A stretch of 64,000 nt of DNA, taken from NCBI RefSeq assembly GCF_009363755.1, contig NZ_CP045417.1:992001-1056000 (forward strand), read 5' to 3'. The first letter of the stretch is position 1. Every line of letters begins with the position of its first letter. Of the stretch, positions 8,358 through 23,169 are shown piece after piece. Position numbers and translations under genes: made by a program. Origin of the DNA: Halomonas sp. THAF5a. GTDB taxonomy: Bacteria > Pseudomonadota > Gammaproteobacteria > Pseudomonadales > Halomonadaceae. The notes below the pieces were generated by a model. It made no database searches. It was not told the DNA's origin and was given only the letters and a program-made list of their open reading frames with translations.

Positions 8358-9839
8358 ATGACCGTACGCACTCGCATCGCGCCGTCACCCACCGGCGATC
8401 CCCACGTGGGCACCGCCTATATCGCCCTGTTCAACCTCTGTTTCGCTCGCCAGCACGGCGGCCAGTTCATCCTGCGCATCGAGGACACCGACCGCGCGCG
8501 CTCCACGCCCGAGTCCGAGCAGATGATCCTCGACTCCCTGAGCTGGCTGGGGCTCGAGTGGGACGAGGGGCCCGACGTCGGTGGTCCCCACGGGCCCTAT
8601 CGCCAGAGCGAGCGCGGCGATATCTATGGCGAGTACGCCCGCCAGCTGATCGCCTCCGGCCACGCCTTCAAGTGCTACCGGACCACCGAGGAGCTCGACG
8701 AGCTGCGCGAGGCGCGCAAGGCGGCCGGCATGCACCTGGCCCTGAAGCCCGCCGACCTGGCGCTGCCCGCCGAGGAGCAGGCCCGTCGCGAGCGGGAGGG
8801 CTGGCCCTACGTGGTACGCATGACCGTGCCGGCCAGCGGTACCTGCGTGGTCGAGGACATGCTGCGCGGGGTGATCGAGGTGGACTGGGCCCAGGTGGAT
8901 GCCCAGGTGCTGCTCAAGTCCGACGGCATGCCGACCTATCACCTGGCCAATGTGGTCGACGATCACCTGATGGGCATCACCCACGTGCTGCGCGGCGAGG
9001 AATGGATCAACTCGGCGCCCAAGCATCAGCTGCTCTACGAGTACTTCGGCTGGCAGATGCCCGTGCTCTGCCACATGCCGCTGCTGCGCAACCCCGACAA
9101 GTCGAAGCTCTCCAAGCGCAAGAACCCGACCTCCATCAACTACTACCGGCGCATGGGCTTCCTGCCCCAGGCCGTGACCAACTATCTCGGCCGCATGGGC
9201 TGGTCGATGCCCGACGAGCGCGAGAAGTTCAGCCTCGACGAGATGATGGCCCACTTCGATATCCAGCGGGTCTCGCTGGGCGGGCCGGTGTTCGACCTCG
9301 ACAAGCTGACCTGGCTCAACGGCGTCTACATCCGCGAGGACCTCGACGATGCGGCGCTGCTCAAGGCGCTGATGGAGTGGGCCTTCAACGAGGAGTACGT
9401 CGGTCAGATCCTGCCCCAGGTGCGCCCCCGGGTGGAGACGCTTTCCCAGGTGATGCCGCTGGCCGGCCACTTCTTCTCCGGCCTGCCGGCCATCACGGAG
9501 GAGGACTTCGATGCGGTGAAGCTGTCCCGCGAGGAGCTGCTGAAGCTGCTGCAGTTCCTGGTCTGGCGCTTCGAGCTCGTGCCGGCCTGGCACAAGGAGG
9601 CCCTGCTCGGCGAGGTCAAGGCGCTGGCCGCCCACTTCGAGCTGAAGATGAAGGCCTTCCTGGCACCGGTGTTCATCGCCGTGACGGGCTCCTCTTCGAG
9701 CACCTCGGTGATGGACGCCATGGCGATCCTGGGCTCCGATGTCACCCGGGCACGGCTGCGCCACGCCATCGAGGTGCTGGGCGGCGTCTCCAAGAAGCAG
9801 GCCAAGCGCTTCGAGAAGGAATTTCGCGAGCTCGCGTGA
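8358..9839 (+). CDS. gltX: Glutamyl-tRNA synthetase
   Basis: A 493-residue class I aminoacyl-tRNA synthetase that charges tRNA-Glu. The HIGH signature is [13 protein letters not shown] near the N-terminus, and the KMSKS loop is KLSKRKN near residue 250. [10 protein letters not shown] and the helical C-terminal anticodon-binding domain (from about 330) are in place. The length equals that of bacterial discriminating GluRS. Its substrate tRNA-Glu lies just downstream, after tRNA-Ala, but the tRNAs have their own promoter. Confidence 0.98.
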   Translation: MTVRTRIAPSPTGDPHVGTAYIALFNLCFARQHGGQFILRIEDTDRARSTPESEQMILDSLSWLGLEWDEGPDVGGPHGPYRQSERGDIYGEYARQLIASGHAFKCYRTTEELDELREARKAAGMHLALKPADLALPAEEQARREREGWPYVVRMTVPASGTCVVEDMLRGVIEVDWAQVDAQVLLKSDGMPTYHLANVVDDHLMGITHVLRGEEWINSAPKHQLLYEYFGWQMPVLCHMPLLRNPDKSKLSKRKNPTSINYYRRMGFLPQAVTNYLGRMGWSMPDEREKFSLDEMMAHFDIQRVSLGGPVFDLDKLTWLNGVYIREDLDDAALLKALMEWAFNEEYVGQILPQVRPRVETLSQVMPLAGHFFSGLPAITEEDFDAVKLSREELLKLLQFLVWRFELVPAWHKEALLGEVKALAAHFELKMKAFLAPVFIAVTGSSSSTSVMDAMAILGSDVTRARLRHAIEVLGGVSKKQAKRFEKEFRELA

Positions 9840-9846
9840 TTTCCTG

Positions 9847-9875
9847 TTGACGAAGGCGGGGCTTATCAGTAACAT
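9847..9875 (+). promoter_or_regulatory. Sigma-70 promoter of the tRNA-Ala/tRNA-Glu operon
   Basis: TTGACG (9847-9852), a 17-base spacer and TAACAT (9870-9875) are followed by a GC-rich discriminator, as in stringently controlled stable-RNA promoters. Transcription should start near 9882, about 15 bases before the first tRNA. It begins only eight bases after the gltX stop. Confidence 0.8.
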
Positions 9876-9896
9876 ACGCCCCGTCTTCGAGAGAAC

Positions 9897-9972
9897 GGGG
9901 CCTTAGCTCAGCTGGGAGAGCGCGACACTGGCAGTGTCGAGGTCAGCGGTTCGATCCCGCTAGGCTCCACCA
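9897..9972 (+). tRNA. tRNA-Ala (GGC)
   Basis: A 76-base cloverleaf with the CCA encoded. The 7-bp acceptor stem pairs 9897-9903 with 9962-9968, the anticodon loop CTGGCAG gives anticodon GGC, and the T-arm GCGGTTCGATCCCGC is canonical. It reads GCC/GCU codons. Confidence 0.96.
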
Positions 9973-10009
9973 TCGCTCCGATGGTAGTCGTCTCTTCGCA
10001 AGACGTTGC

Positions 10010-10085
10010 GTCCCATTCGTCTAGTGGTCCAGGACACCGCCCTTTCACGGCGGTAACAGGGGTTCGAACCCCCTATGGGACGCCA
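10010..10085 (+). tRNA. tRNA-Glu (TTC)
   Basis: A 76-base cloverleaf with the CCA encoded. The acceptor stem GTCCCAT pairs with ATGGGAC, the anticodon loop CTTTCAC gives TTC, and the T-arm contains GGTTCGAACCC. It is the second gene of the tRNA pair, 37 bases after tRNA-Ala, and the substrate of the adjacent gltX product. Confidence 0.97.
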
Positions 10086-10736
10086 CTTCCAATTCTTTCC
10101 CCTCATACTTTCTTCTGACCAGCCGGCCCTCAAGCCAGCCTGGCCGTTTTCGCCTCGTTGTTCCCTCCGGTGGCCTGCCGGCGGCGAATCGTGCCAACTT
10201 TGACGTGAATTTTCCTTGACTTGTCCACGTGTGCTGCTTAGTGCGGCGGGGCTGTGCATAGTCGCGGCGCCCAGCCCCCTGGTTGCCGACTTTCTTATAT
10301 AACCCTTTTATTTCAATGACTTACGATAGGTTAAAAAATAACCAATCTAAGGCGGTGCCGCTATTCATGGCGGTTCAGAGGCCTTTTCGAGAGGTTGTGA
10401 ACAGGGTTATCCACAGAATGTGTGGAAAACGGGCGACGCCCCCGGCGTGGGCGTGTCGCGGGGTAAGTCAACCTGAAATGATGAGAATTCTAGTTCTCTG
10501 GTATCGGGGCGACGGATGGTCCGCCGGACCGTCCGGCGAGCCACGCATACCGAGGGGTGTCGCTGCCGGTGTCGAGGGCGAGGGGCGTGCGCCCCTCTCG
10601 CGGGACGACTCGCGAGGCGCTGGCTCTCGAGGCGCTTGCTCCAGGGGTGCCGGCTATCGTGGCGCTGGGCCGTGCCGTGGGTGTCCGTTTCCGCCTCGAG
10701 CGCTGAGCGCCCGTCACGGGCGTTTCGGCGGGCATG
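10086..10736. other. Gene-free region with AT-rich core and DnaA-box-like sites
   Basis: About 650 bases without a credible gene. Four parts can be told apart: a T-rich tail after the tRNAs (10088-10125); GC sequence; an AT-rich core (about 10285-10360) with a small GGTTA/TAACC inverted repeat at 10329-10343; and then a perfect DnaA-box TTATCCACA (10407-10415) with TGTGGAAAA (10421-10429), the reverse complement of a one-mismatch box, facing it. The remainder (10510-10736) is GC-rich with imperfect GAGGCGC/GGTGTCG-type direct repetition. An ORF running from 10283 through this is not supported. Confidence 0.6.
10407..10429. promoter_or_regulatory. Paired DnaA-box-like motifs
   Basis: TTATCCACA (consensus) is on the plus strand and TTTTCCACA (one mismatch) on the minus strand, five bases apart and head to head, next to an AT-rich segment. 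They could titrate DnaA or mark an ectopic or remnant origin. There is no dnaA, dnaN, rpmH or gid gene nearby, so this is not the expected oriC context. Confidence 0.45.
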
Positions 10737-10761
10737 AAAAAGGCCGCCCCTCGGGGCGGCC
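10737..10761 (-). terminator. Terminator of gltA
   Basis: A 9-bp GC stem (10742-10750 with 10753-10761) with a two-base loop is followed on the minus strand by five T (10737-10741). It lies 30 bases past the gltA stop. Confidence 0.9.
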
Positions 10762-10790
10762 CTTGCGGTACCGGCGGTCGCGCTCTCGGC

Positions 10791-12077
<1,287 letters not shown>

Positions 12078-12151
12078 AACTGGCCTCCTCTCGAGTTCAT
12101 GGGGACGTTTTTGCTTTGTTTCGCTGCAGGTGCCGGCGAAAAGGTTCGCCC

Positions 12152-12179
12152 ACTATAGAAGCGTCTTCGAGATTGTCAA
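12152..12179 (-). promoter_or_regulatory. gltA promoter
   Basis: On the minus strand, TTGACA (12174-12179), a 16-base spacer and TATAGT (12152-12157). The predicted start near 12145 gives a leader of about 68 bases. Confidence 0.8.
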
Positions 12180-12362
12180 TTCCACCATTGGGCGCCGATG
12201 GCTGTACAATGCGCAGTGTTTTGGTATGGTCTTGTATAATAAATGGTGCCTTGCACCATCGCCGAGCGCGAGGGGGTCAGGCGATGCCTCGGGCCCGGGG
12301 TCACCCCGCGCCAAGGCCGATAACTCGGCCTTCCACCATGGTCGACCCGGTCCTGGGTTCAT

Positions 12363-12391
12363 TTGTCATGAAGGGGTGATGACCCTATAAT
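12363..12391 (+). promoter_or_regulatory. sdhCDAB promoter
   Basis: TTGTCA (12363-12368), a 17-base spacer and TATAAT (12386-12391) give an almost perfect sigma-70 promoter. The predicted start near 12398 leaves a leader of about 120 bases before the GTG of sdhC. Confidence 0.8.
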
Positions 12392-12519
12392 CTCAGCGCG
12401 CGACTGGCAGGAGTCGGTGGTCGTGTCCAACTCGGCCACGATCGTGTCCCTTCCCGTAACCACCGCCCGCTCGGGCCTTGTCGGACGAAGAAGAGCGGGC
12501 CAAGAGAGTGTGTAGAGCC

Positions 12520-12897
12520 GTGAATAGCAAACGACCCGTAAATCTGGATCTGTCCACGATACAGTTCCCCCTTCCCGCCCTGACGTCGATCGCCCACCGC
12601 ATCACCGGCGTCATCCTCTTCATCGGCCTGATCTTCGCCTTCTGGGCGCTGGATGCATCACTGTCCTCACCGGCTGGCTTCGCGGCCGTGAGCGATGCCC
12701 TGGCCCACAACTTCCTGGCCAAGCTGGTCGCCTGGGGCCTGCTTTCCGCCCTGGCCTTCCACTTCGTGGCCGGCATCAAGCACCTGCTGATGGACATGGA
12801 TATCGGCGTGACCCTGGAGGGTGGCGTCAAGAAGGCACAGATCACCGTGGTGGTGAGTGCGGTCCTGATCATTCTGGCTGGAGTCTGGGTATGGTAA
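12520..12897 (+). CDS. sdhC: Succinate dehydrogenase cytochrome b556 subunit
   Basis: A 125-residue membrane anchor of complex II with three membrane helices. It binds ubiquinone and haem b with SdhD. The start KRPVNLDL and SIAHRITGVILF match E. coli SdhC; H81 in ALAFHFVAGIKH corresponds to the haem-ligand histidine of the family. I chose the GTG at 12520 because homologues begin just before KRPVNLDL; the frame is open further up to a TTG at 12478, but those residues have no counterpart. It overlaps sdhD by 7 bases. Confidence 0.95.
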   Translation: MNSKRPVNLDLSTIQFPLPALTSIAHRITGVILFIGLIFAFWALDASLSSPAGFAAVSDALAHNFLAKLVAWGLLSALAFHFVAGIKHLLMDMDIGVTLEGGVKKAQITVVVSAVLIILAGVWVW

Positions 12898-13238
12898 CCA
12901 ACATTACGAACTTCGGGCGCAGCGGCCTCTCCGACTGGCTGTTGCAGCGCGTCTCTGCCGTCATCCTGGCGCTCTACTCTCTCTTTATCGTCGGTTTCCT
13001 GCTGTTCAGCCCGGGCCTCGACTATGCGGCCTGGAGCGGGCTCTTCGCCCAGACCTGGATGCGCATCTTCTCGCTGCTGGCCTTCATCTCGCTGGCCGCC
13101 CACGCCTGGGTCGGGCTGTGGACCGTGACCACCGACTATCTCAAGCCGACCGGTATTCGCATCGGTGCGCAGCTCATCATCATCCTGGCCATCTTCGTGT
13201 TCCTGGTCTGGGGCATCACCGTTCTGTGGGGAGCCTGA
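12891..13238 (+). CDS. sdhD: Succinate dehydrogenase membrane anchor subunit
   Basis: A 115-residue second membrane subunit of complex II with three hydrophobic helices. SGLSDWLLQRVSAVILALY, LAAHAWVGLWTVTTDY and LKPTGIRI align with E. coli SdhD, including the His/Asp/Tyr-rich loop that helps form the quinone site. The ATG overlaps the end of sdhC, indicating translational coupling, and sdhA follows after three bases. Confidence 0.95.
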   Translation: MVTNITNFGRSGLSDWLLQRVSAVILALYSLFIVGFLLFSPGLDYAAWSGLFAQTWMRIFSLLAFISLAAHAWVGLWTVTTDYLKPTGIRIGAQLIIILAIFVFLVWGITVLWGA

Positions 13239-13241
13239 TTC

Positions 13242-15014
13242 ATGTCCAACATGCGTAGCCTGTCTTTCGACGCCATCATCATCGGCGGCGGCGGCGCCGG
13301 CCTGAGGGCCGCCCTGGAGCTGGCCAAGTCCGGCAAGAAGACCGCCGTGCTGTCCAAGGTCTTCCCGACCCGCTCGCACACCGTCTCCGCCCAGGGCGGC
13401 ATCACCTGCGCCATCGCCTCCGCCGACCCGAACGACGACTGGCGCTGGCACATGTACGACACCGTCAAGGGCGGCGACTACATCGCCGACCAGGACGCCT
13501 CCGAGTACATGTGCTCCGAGGGCCCGAAGGCGGTCTTCGAGCTCGAGCACATGGGCCTGCCGTTCTCCCGCTTCGACAATGGCCGCATCTACCAGCGCCC
13601 GTTCGGCGGCCAGTCCAAGGACTTCGGCAAGGGTGGTCAGGCGGCCCGTACCTGCGCCGCGGCCGACCGTACCGGCCACGCCCTGCTGCACACGCTCTAC
13701 CAGAACAACCTGAAGAACAACACCACCTTCCTCAACGAGTGGTACGCCGTCGATCTGGTCAAGAACGCCAACGGCGACGTGGTGGGCTGCATCGCCATGG
13801 ACATCGAGACCGGCGAAGTGGTGCACGTGAAGTCCAAGGCCACCGTGCTCGCCACCGGCGGTTCCGGCCGTATCTTCGCCTCCACCACCAATGCCCTGAT
13901 CAACACCGGTGACGGCATCGGCATGGCGCTGCGCGCCGGCTTCCCGATGCAGGACATGGAGATGTGGCAGTTCCACCCGACCGGCATCTACGGTGCGGGC
14001 ACCCTGGTGACCGAGGGCTGCCGCGGCGAGGGCGGCTACCTGGTCAACAAGGACGGCGAGCGCTTCATGGAGCGCTACGCGCCCAACGCCAAGGACCTGG
14101 CCGGCCGCGACGTGGTCGCGCGCTCCATGGTCATGGAGATCCTCGAGGGCCGCGGCTGCGGCGAGAAGGGCGACCACGTCTACCTCAAGCTGGATCACCT
14201 CGGCGAGGAGGTCCTCGGCAAGCGCCTGCCCGGCATCGTCGAGCTCTCCAAGACCTTCGCCCACGTCGATCCGGCCAAGGAGCCGATCCCGGTGGTGCCG
14301 ACCTGCCACTACATGATGGGCGGGATCCCGACCAACGTGCACGGCCAGGCGATCATGCAGGACGCCGACGGCAACGACCAGATCGTCAACGGCCTCTATG
14401 CCTGCGGCGAGGCGGCCTGCGTGTCGGTCCACGGCGCCAACCGCCTGGGCGGCAACTCGCTGCTCGACCTGGTGGTCTTCGGTCGCGCGGCCGGCATGTA
14501 CATTGAGGGCGCGCTCAACGAGGGCATCGAGTACCTCGAGGCCTCCGAGTCCGACGTCGAGTCGGCGATGAAGCGCATCACCCGCTGGAACGAGTCCGAG
14601 GACGGCGAGACCGTGCCCGACCTCAAGCGCGAGCTGCAGGACATTATGCAGACCTCCTTCGGCGTGTTCCGCGAGGAGAAGAACATGGTCGAGGGCGTCA
14701 AGCGCCTGGAAGAGCTGCGGACGCGCATCGAGAACGCCTACCTGCCGGACAAGTCCAGCACCTTCAACACCGCGCGCGTCGAGGCGCTGGAGCTGGACAA
14801 CCTGATGGAAGTGGCCGAGGCCACCGCCATCGCGGCCCTGGAGCGCAAGGAGAGTCGTGGCGCCCACTCCCGCTACGACTACCCGGATCGCGACGACGTC
14901 AACTGGCTGAAGCACTCGCTCTACTTCCCGGCCGATAAGCGCCTGGGCAAGCGCGACGTCAACTTCGCGCCCAAGACCGTCGAGATGTTCGAGCCGAAAG
15001 TCCGCACCTACTAA
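13242..15014 (+). CDS. sdhA: Succinate dehydrogenase flavoprotein subunit
   Basis: A 590-residue catalytic subunit that oxidises succinate to fumarate and passes electrons to SdhB. The FAD Rossmann motif is [16 protein letters not shown] (about residues 11-26). SHTVSAQGG contains the histidine that covalently binds FAD. The substrate-site region HPTGIYGAG and the arginine-containing [17 protein letters not shown] segment are present, as is [16 protein letters not shown] near the C-terminal FAD lid. The length matches E. coli SdhA (588). Confidence 0.98.
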   Translation: MSNMRSLSFDAIIIGGGGAGLRAALELAKSGKKTAVLSKVFPTRSHTVSAQGGITCAIASADPNDDWRWHMYDTVKGGDYIADQDASEYMCSEGPKAVFELEHMGLPFSRFDNGRIYQRPFGGQSKDFGKGGQAARTCAAADRTGHALLHTLYQNNLKNNTTFLNEWYAVDLVKNANGDVVGCIAMDIETGEVVHVKSKATVLATGGSGRIFASTTNALINTGDGIGMALRAGFPMQDMEMWQFHPTGIYGAGTLVTEGCRGEGGYLVNKDGERFMERYAPNAKDLAGRDVVARSMVMEILEGRGCGEKGDHVYLKLDHLGEEVLGKRLPGIVELSKTFAHVDPAKEPIPVVPTCHYMMGGIPTNVHGQAIMQDADGNDQIVNGLYACGEAACVSVHGANRLGGNSLLDLVVFGRAAGMYIEGALNEGIEYLEASESDVESAMKRITRWNESEDGETVPDLKRELQDIMQTSFGVFREEKNMVEGVKRLEELRTRIENAYLPDKSSTFNTARVEALELDNLMEVAEATAIAALERKESRGAHSRYDYPDRDDVNWLKHSLYFPADKRLGKRDVNFAPKTVEMFEPKVRTY

Positions 15015-15026
15015 GGGGGAGTCACG

Positions 15027-15737
15027 ATGTCCAAGCTTCAGGTATCCCTGTACCGCTACAACCCGGAAACCGACTCCGCGCCCTATATGCAGGAGTTCCA
15101 GGTCGACACCCAGGGTCGCGACCTGATGGTGCTCGACGTCCTGCACCTGGCCAAGGAGCAGGACAACGGCCTGGCCTACCGTCGCAGCTGCCGCGAGGGC
15201 GTGTGCGGCTCCGACGGCATGAACATGAACGGCAAGAACGGCCTGGCCTGCATCACCCCGCTCTCCGAGGTGGTCAAGGGCAACAAGCTGACCCTGCGCC
15301 CGCTGCCGGGCCTGCCGGTCATCCGCGACCTGGTGGTCGACATGGGGCTGTTCTACAAGCAGTACGAGCGCATCCAGCCGTACCTGCAGAACGACGAGCC
15401 GGCGCCGGCCATCGAGCGCCTGCAGTCGCCGGAAGAGCGCGACAAGCTCGACGGCCTCTACGAGTGCATCCTGTGCGCCTGCTGCTCGACCTCCTGCCCG
15501 TCCTTCTGGTGGAACCCGGACAAGTTCGTCGGCCCGGCCGGCCTGCTGCAGGCCTATCGCTTCCTCGCCGACTCGCGTGACGACGCGACCCGCGAGCGCC
15601 TGGCCGAGCTGGAGGATCCGTTCTCCGTGTTCCGCTGCCGCGGGATCATGAACTGCGTCGCGGTCTGCCCGAAGGGGCTGAACCCGACCCGCGCGATCGG
15701 CAAGATTCGCGAGATGCTGCTGGCCGATGCCACTTAA
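15027..15737 (+). CDS. sdhB: Succinate dehydrogenase iron-sulfur subunit
   Basis: A 236-residue electron-transfer subunit with three clusters. The N-terminal ferredoxin domain has the [2Fe-2S] motif CREGVCGSDGMN; the C-terminal domain has CILCACCSTSCP for the [4Fe-4S] cluster and CRGIMNCVAVCPKGLNP completing the [4Fe-4S]/[3Fe-4S] pair. It is preceded by GGGGAG. It is the last sdh gene; a strong hairpin separates it from sucA. Confidence 0.98.
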   Translation: MSKLQVSLYRYNPETDSAPYMQEFQVDTQGRDLMVLDVLHLAKEQDNGLAYRRSCREGVCGSDGMNMNGKNGLACITPLSEVVKGNKLTLRPLPGLPVIRDLVVDMGLFYKQYERIQPYLQNDEPAPAIERLQSPEERDKLDGLYECILCACCSTSCPSFWWNPDKFVGPAGLLQAYRFLADSRDDATRERLAELEDPFSVFRCRGIMNCVAVCPKGLNPTRAIGKIREMLLADAT

Positions 15738-15823
15738 ATCGTGGCTTCCAGCTTGTTATCATGTGCATCGCTCTCGGGCTGCGGCAAGCTGCCGCAGCCG
15801 AGTCCGGTGCGGAGCGTGATGTA

Positions 15824-15852
15824 AAGAGCCGGTGCCCTGGGCACCGGCTCTT
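15824..15852 (+). terminator. Hairpin between sdhB and sucA
   Basis: A 13-bp perfect stem (15824-15836 with 15840-15852) with a 3-nt loop. There is no T tract on the plus strand, so it may act as partial terminator or 3'-end protector for sdhCDAB rather than as a full stop. Confidence 0.6.
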
Positions 15853-15959
15853 GACCATGGAATTCATGATGCTCTTCCTCCGGCAGGGCATCAGCGATGT
15901 CGATGCGCTCGAGTCGTGTCGACGCCGATACCACCCCATCAGTGCAGGGTGACCAAGAG

Positions 15960-18788
15960 ATGCAACAAGGCATAATGGAGTTGATGTGGCGCTCCTCCCA
16001 CGTGAGTGGCGGCAATGCCCACTATGTGGAAGCGCTCTACGAGCAGTACCTCGATGACCCTTCCGCCGTTCCCGACGAATGGCGCCAGTACTTCGACCAG
16101 CTGCCGCGGCCCGAGGGCGGGGCCAGCCAGGATGTTCCTCTCACCCCGGTTCGCGACCAGTTCTACCAGCTGGGCCAGCAGCGTCGTACGGCACACGTCG
16201 CCGCCGAGAGCGGGGAGAACAAGAAGCAGGTCAAGGTACTCCAGCTGATCAACGCCTACCGCTTCCGCGGGCACCAGAAGGCCGACATCGACCCCCTCGG
16301 CCTGCGCAGTCCCACCCCGGTTCCCGACCTCGATCTCTCCTTCCACCAGCTCTCCAAGGCGGACCTGGACACCGAGTTCCAGACCGGCTCCTTCTTCATG
16401 GGGCTGGACAAGGCGCCGCTGAAGGAGATCGTCGGTGCGCTGGAGCAGACCTACTGCCGCTCCATCGGCTGCGAGGTCATGCACATCGTCGATACCGAGG
16501 AGAAGCGCTGGCTGCAGCAGCGCTTCGAGTCGGTGCGCAGCGCCCCGAACTTCAGCCCCGACGTGCGCAAGCACGTGCTCGAGCGGCTGACCGCCGCCGA
16601 GGGCCTGGAGAGTTACCTGGCCTCCAAGTACCCGGGCACCAAGCGCTTCGGCCTCGAGGGCGGCGAGTCCTTCATTCCGATGATGGACGAGCTGATCCAG
16701 CGCGCCGGCAGCTACGGCACCAAGGAAGTGGTCATCGGCATGGCCCACCGCGGGCGTCTCAACATGCTGGTCAACATCCTGGGCAAGAACCCCTCCGAGC
16801 TGATCGACGAGTTCGACGGCAAGAAGGTGGTCGAGCGCGGCTCCGGTGACGTCAAGTACCACCAGGGCTTCAGCTCGAATGTCATGACCCCGGGCGGCGA
16901 GGTCCACCTGGCGCTGTCGTTCAACCCCTCCCACCTGGAGATCGTCGCGCCGGTGGTCGAGGGCTCGGTGCGGGCCCGCCAGGATCGCCGCAACGACCCG
17001 GTCGGCGACAAGGTGCTGCCGATCAACGTCCACGGCGACGCGGCCTTCGCCGGCCAGGGCGTGGTCATGGAGACCTTCCAGATGTCGCAGACCCGTGCCT
17101 ACCGGACCGGCGGCACGGTGCACATCGTGATCAACAACCAGGTGGGCTTCACCACCTCGCACCCGCAGGACTCGCGTTCCACCGAGTACTGCACCGACAT
17201 CGCCAAGATGGTTCAGGCGCCGATCTTCCACGTCAACGGCGACGACCCGGATGCCGTGCTGCATGCCACCCAGGTGGCGCTGGATTACCGCCAGCAGTTC
17301 AAGAAGGACGTGGTCATCGACCTGGTCTGCTATCGCCGCCGCGGCCACAACGAGGCCGACGAGCCGTCCGGCACCCAGCCGATGATGTACAGCAAGATCA
17401 AGGACCATCCGTCCTCGCGGACCCGCTATGTCGAGCGCCTGGTCAAGGAGGGGCTGCTCTCCGACGACGACGCCAAGGCGATGATGGAGAAGTACCGCGA
17501 CGATCTGCTGGCCGGCAACCACGTGGCCAACGCCCTGGTGCAGAAGCCCAACAAGTCGCTGTTCGTCGACTGGACGCCCTACCTGGGCCACGAGTGGAGC
17601 GGCTACGCCGACACTCGGGTCGAGATGAAGCGCCTGCAGCGCCTCGCCGGCAAGATGTGCGAGATCCCCGACGGCGTGACCGTGCAGCGCCAGGTGGCCA
17701 AGATCTACGAGGACCGCCGCAAGATGCAGGCCGGCGGCATGGCCATCAACTGGGGCTTCGCCGAGACGCTGGCCTACGCCACCCTGCTCGACGAGGGCCA
17801 CCCGGTGCGCCTCACCGGCCAGGACGTGGGTCGCGGCACCTTCTCCCACCGCCACGCGGTGGTGCACAACCAGAAGGACGGCAGCGTTCACGTGCCGCTG
17901 CAGCACATGGCCGACGGCCAGCCGAGCTTCACCATCCACGACTCTTTCCTGTCGGAAGAGGCCGTGCTGGCCTTCGAGTACGGCTACGCGACCACCGCGC
18001 CCAACGATCTGGTGATCTGGGAAGCCCAGTTCGGCGACTTCTTCAACGGTGCCCAGGTGGTGGTGGACCAGTTCATCTCCTCCGGCGAGACCAAGTGGGA
18101 GCGTCTGTGCGGGCTGACCATGCTGCTGCCCCACGGCTACGAGGGCCAGGGCCCCGAGCACTCCTCGGCCCGCCTGGAGCGCTTCCTGCAGCTGTGCGCC
18201 GAGCACAACATGCAGGTCTGCGTGCCGACCACCCCGGCGCAGATCTTCCACCTGCTGCGCCGCCAGGTGATCCGTCCGCTGCGCAAGCCGCTGGTGGTGA
18301 TGTCGCCCAAGAGCCTGCTGCGCCACAAGTCGGCGACCTCGAGCCTCGACGAGCTGGCCCAGGGCAGCTTCCAGATGGTGCTGCCCGACCAGGGCAACCT
18401 CGAGGCCCAGAAGGTCGAGCGCATCATCCTGTGTGCCGGCAAGGTCTACTACGACCTGGCCAACTGGCGCGACGAGAATGCCCGTGACGACGTGGCCATC
18501 CTGCGCGTCGAGCAGCTCTACCCCTTCCCCAAGGAGGAGCTCCTCGCCGCGATCCAGGACTACACCAACGTCACCGACGTGGTCTGGTGCCAGGAAGAGC
18601 CGCTCAACCAGGGCGCCTGGTACTCGAGCCAGCACCACATGCGGGCCGTGGCCGACCTGCTGCGCGATGGCCTGGGCGGCAAGCTCAAGTTCGCCGGTCG
18701 CCCGGCATCGGCGGCTCCCGCGGCGGGCTACATGTCCGTGCATACCGAACAGCAGCGCCAGCTGGTGGAAGACGCCTTCAACCTGTAA
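15960..18788 (+). CDS. sucA: 2-oxoglutarate dehydrogenase E1 component
   Basis: A 942-residue thiamin-diphosphate enzyme that decarboxylates 2-oxoglutarate and succinylates the lipoyl arm of SucB. The N-terminal targeting region SSHVSGGNAHYVEALYEQYL precedes VKVLQLINAYRFRGH, and the ThDP-binding part has GMAHRGRLNMLVN and GDAAFAGQGVV. C-terminal HSSARLERFLQL and MSPKSLLRHK are typical. I prefer the ATG at 15960 (MQQGIMELMW): an upstream in-frame start at 15897 would add 21 residues with no counterpart in the family. Confidence 0.97.
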   Translation: MQQGIMELMWRSSHVSGGNAHYVEALYEQYLDDPSAVPDEWRQYFDQLPRPEGGASQDVPLTPVRDQFYQLGQQRRTAHVAAESGENKKQVKVLQLINAYRFRGHQKADIDPLGLRSPTPVPDLDLSFHQLSKADLDTEFQTGSFFMGLDKAPLKEIVGALEQTYCRSIGCEVMHIVDTEEKRWLQQRFESVRSAPNFSPDVRKHVLERLTAAEGLESYLASKYPGTKRFGLEGGESFIPMMDELIQRAGSYGTKEVVIGMAHRGRLNMLVNILGKNPSELIDEFDGKKVVERGSGDVKYHQGFSSNVMTPGGEVHLALSFNPSHLEIVAPVVEGSVRARQDRRNDPVGDKVLPINVHGDAAFAGQGVVMETFQMSQTRAYRTGGTVHIVINNQVGFTTSHPQDSRSTEYCTDIAKMVQAPIFHVNGDDPDAVLHATQVALDYRQQFKKDVVIDLVCYRRRGHNEADEPSGTQPMMYSKIKDHPSSRTRYVERLVKEGLLSDDDAKAMMEKYRDDLLAGNHVANALVQKPNKSLFVDWTPYLGHEWSGYADTRVEMKRLQRLAGKMCEIPDGVTVQRQVAKIYEDRRKMQAGGMAINWGFAETLAYATLLDEGHPVRLTGQDVGRGTFSHRHAVVHNQKDGSVHVPLQHMADGQPSFTIHDSFLSEEAVLAFEYGYATTAPNDLVIWEAQFGDFFNGAQVVVDQFISSGETKWERLCGLTMLLPHGYEGQGPEHSSARLERFLQLCAEHNMQVCVPTTPAQIFHLLRRQVIRPLRKPLVVMSPKSLLRHKSATSSLDELAQGSFQMVLPDQGNLEAQKVERIILCAGKVYYDLANWRDENARDDVAILRVEQLYPFPKEELLAAIQDYTNVTDVVWCQEEPLNQGAWYSSQHHMRAVADLLRDGLGGKLKFAGRPASAAPAAGYMSVHTEQQRQLVEDAFNL

Positions 18789-18830
18789 GGCGTCCCACCG
18801 GGACGAGAGAGAACACACAAGGGATACGAC

Positions 18831-21864
<3,034 letters not shown>

Positions 21865-21873
21865 AGACAACAA

Positions 21874-21893
21874 GCGCCACCGCCAGGTGGCGC
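21874..21893 (+). terminator. Small hairpin after lpdA
   Basis: A 7-bp perfect stem (21874-21880 with 21887-21893) with a 6-nt loop lies ten bases past the lpdA stop. It is followed by TTCC rather than a T run, so it is at most a weak terminator. Confidence 0.45.
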
Positions 21894-21926
21894 ATCGCTT
21901 CCGACCATGTATCGGAGGCGAACGGT

Positions 21927-21969
21927 GGTGACACCTGCCCGCCCCCTCGAGGAGGCGGGCCATGTCACC
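21927..21969 (+). promoter_or_regulatory. Two-part stem-loop in the lpdA-sucC gap
   Basis: An outer 7-bp stem (21927-21933 with 21963-21969) encloses an inner 7-bp GC stem (21937-21943 with 21954-21960). It lies 33 bases before the sucC ATG and could act in mRNA processing or in tuning translation of sucCD. Confidence 0.5.
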
Positions 21970-22002
21970 GTTCGAGTCACATGCAACCAATGGCATGAAT
22001 CG

Positions 22003-23168
<1,166 letters not shown>

Positions 23169-23169
<1 letters not shown>

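Larger units (their letters stand above)
12078..12519. other. gltA-sdhC divergent control region
   Basis: About 440 bases between divergent TCA genes. They hold the gltA promoter (12152-12179), the sdhC promoter (12363-12391), a second TATAAT at 12235-12240 and a TACAAT at 12205-12210 without good -35 partners. The 180 bases between the two promoters are the natural place for shared regulators. No gene is supported. Confidence 0.65.

Noticed and set aside
10407..10415. Chromosomal origin oriC
   Set aside because: There is one perfect box only, no dnaA/dnaN/rpmH/gid context and no clear array; it is kept only as a DnaA-site candidate.
12393..15146. A 917-residue open frame antisense to sdhCDAB
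   Set aside because: Same shadow effect; the sense strand encodes all four complex II subunits.
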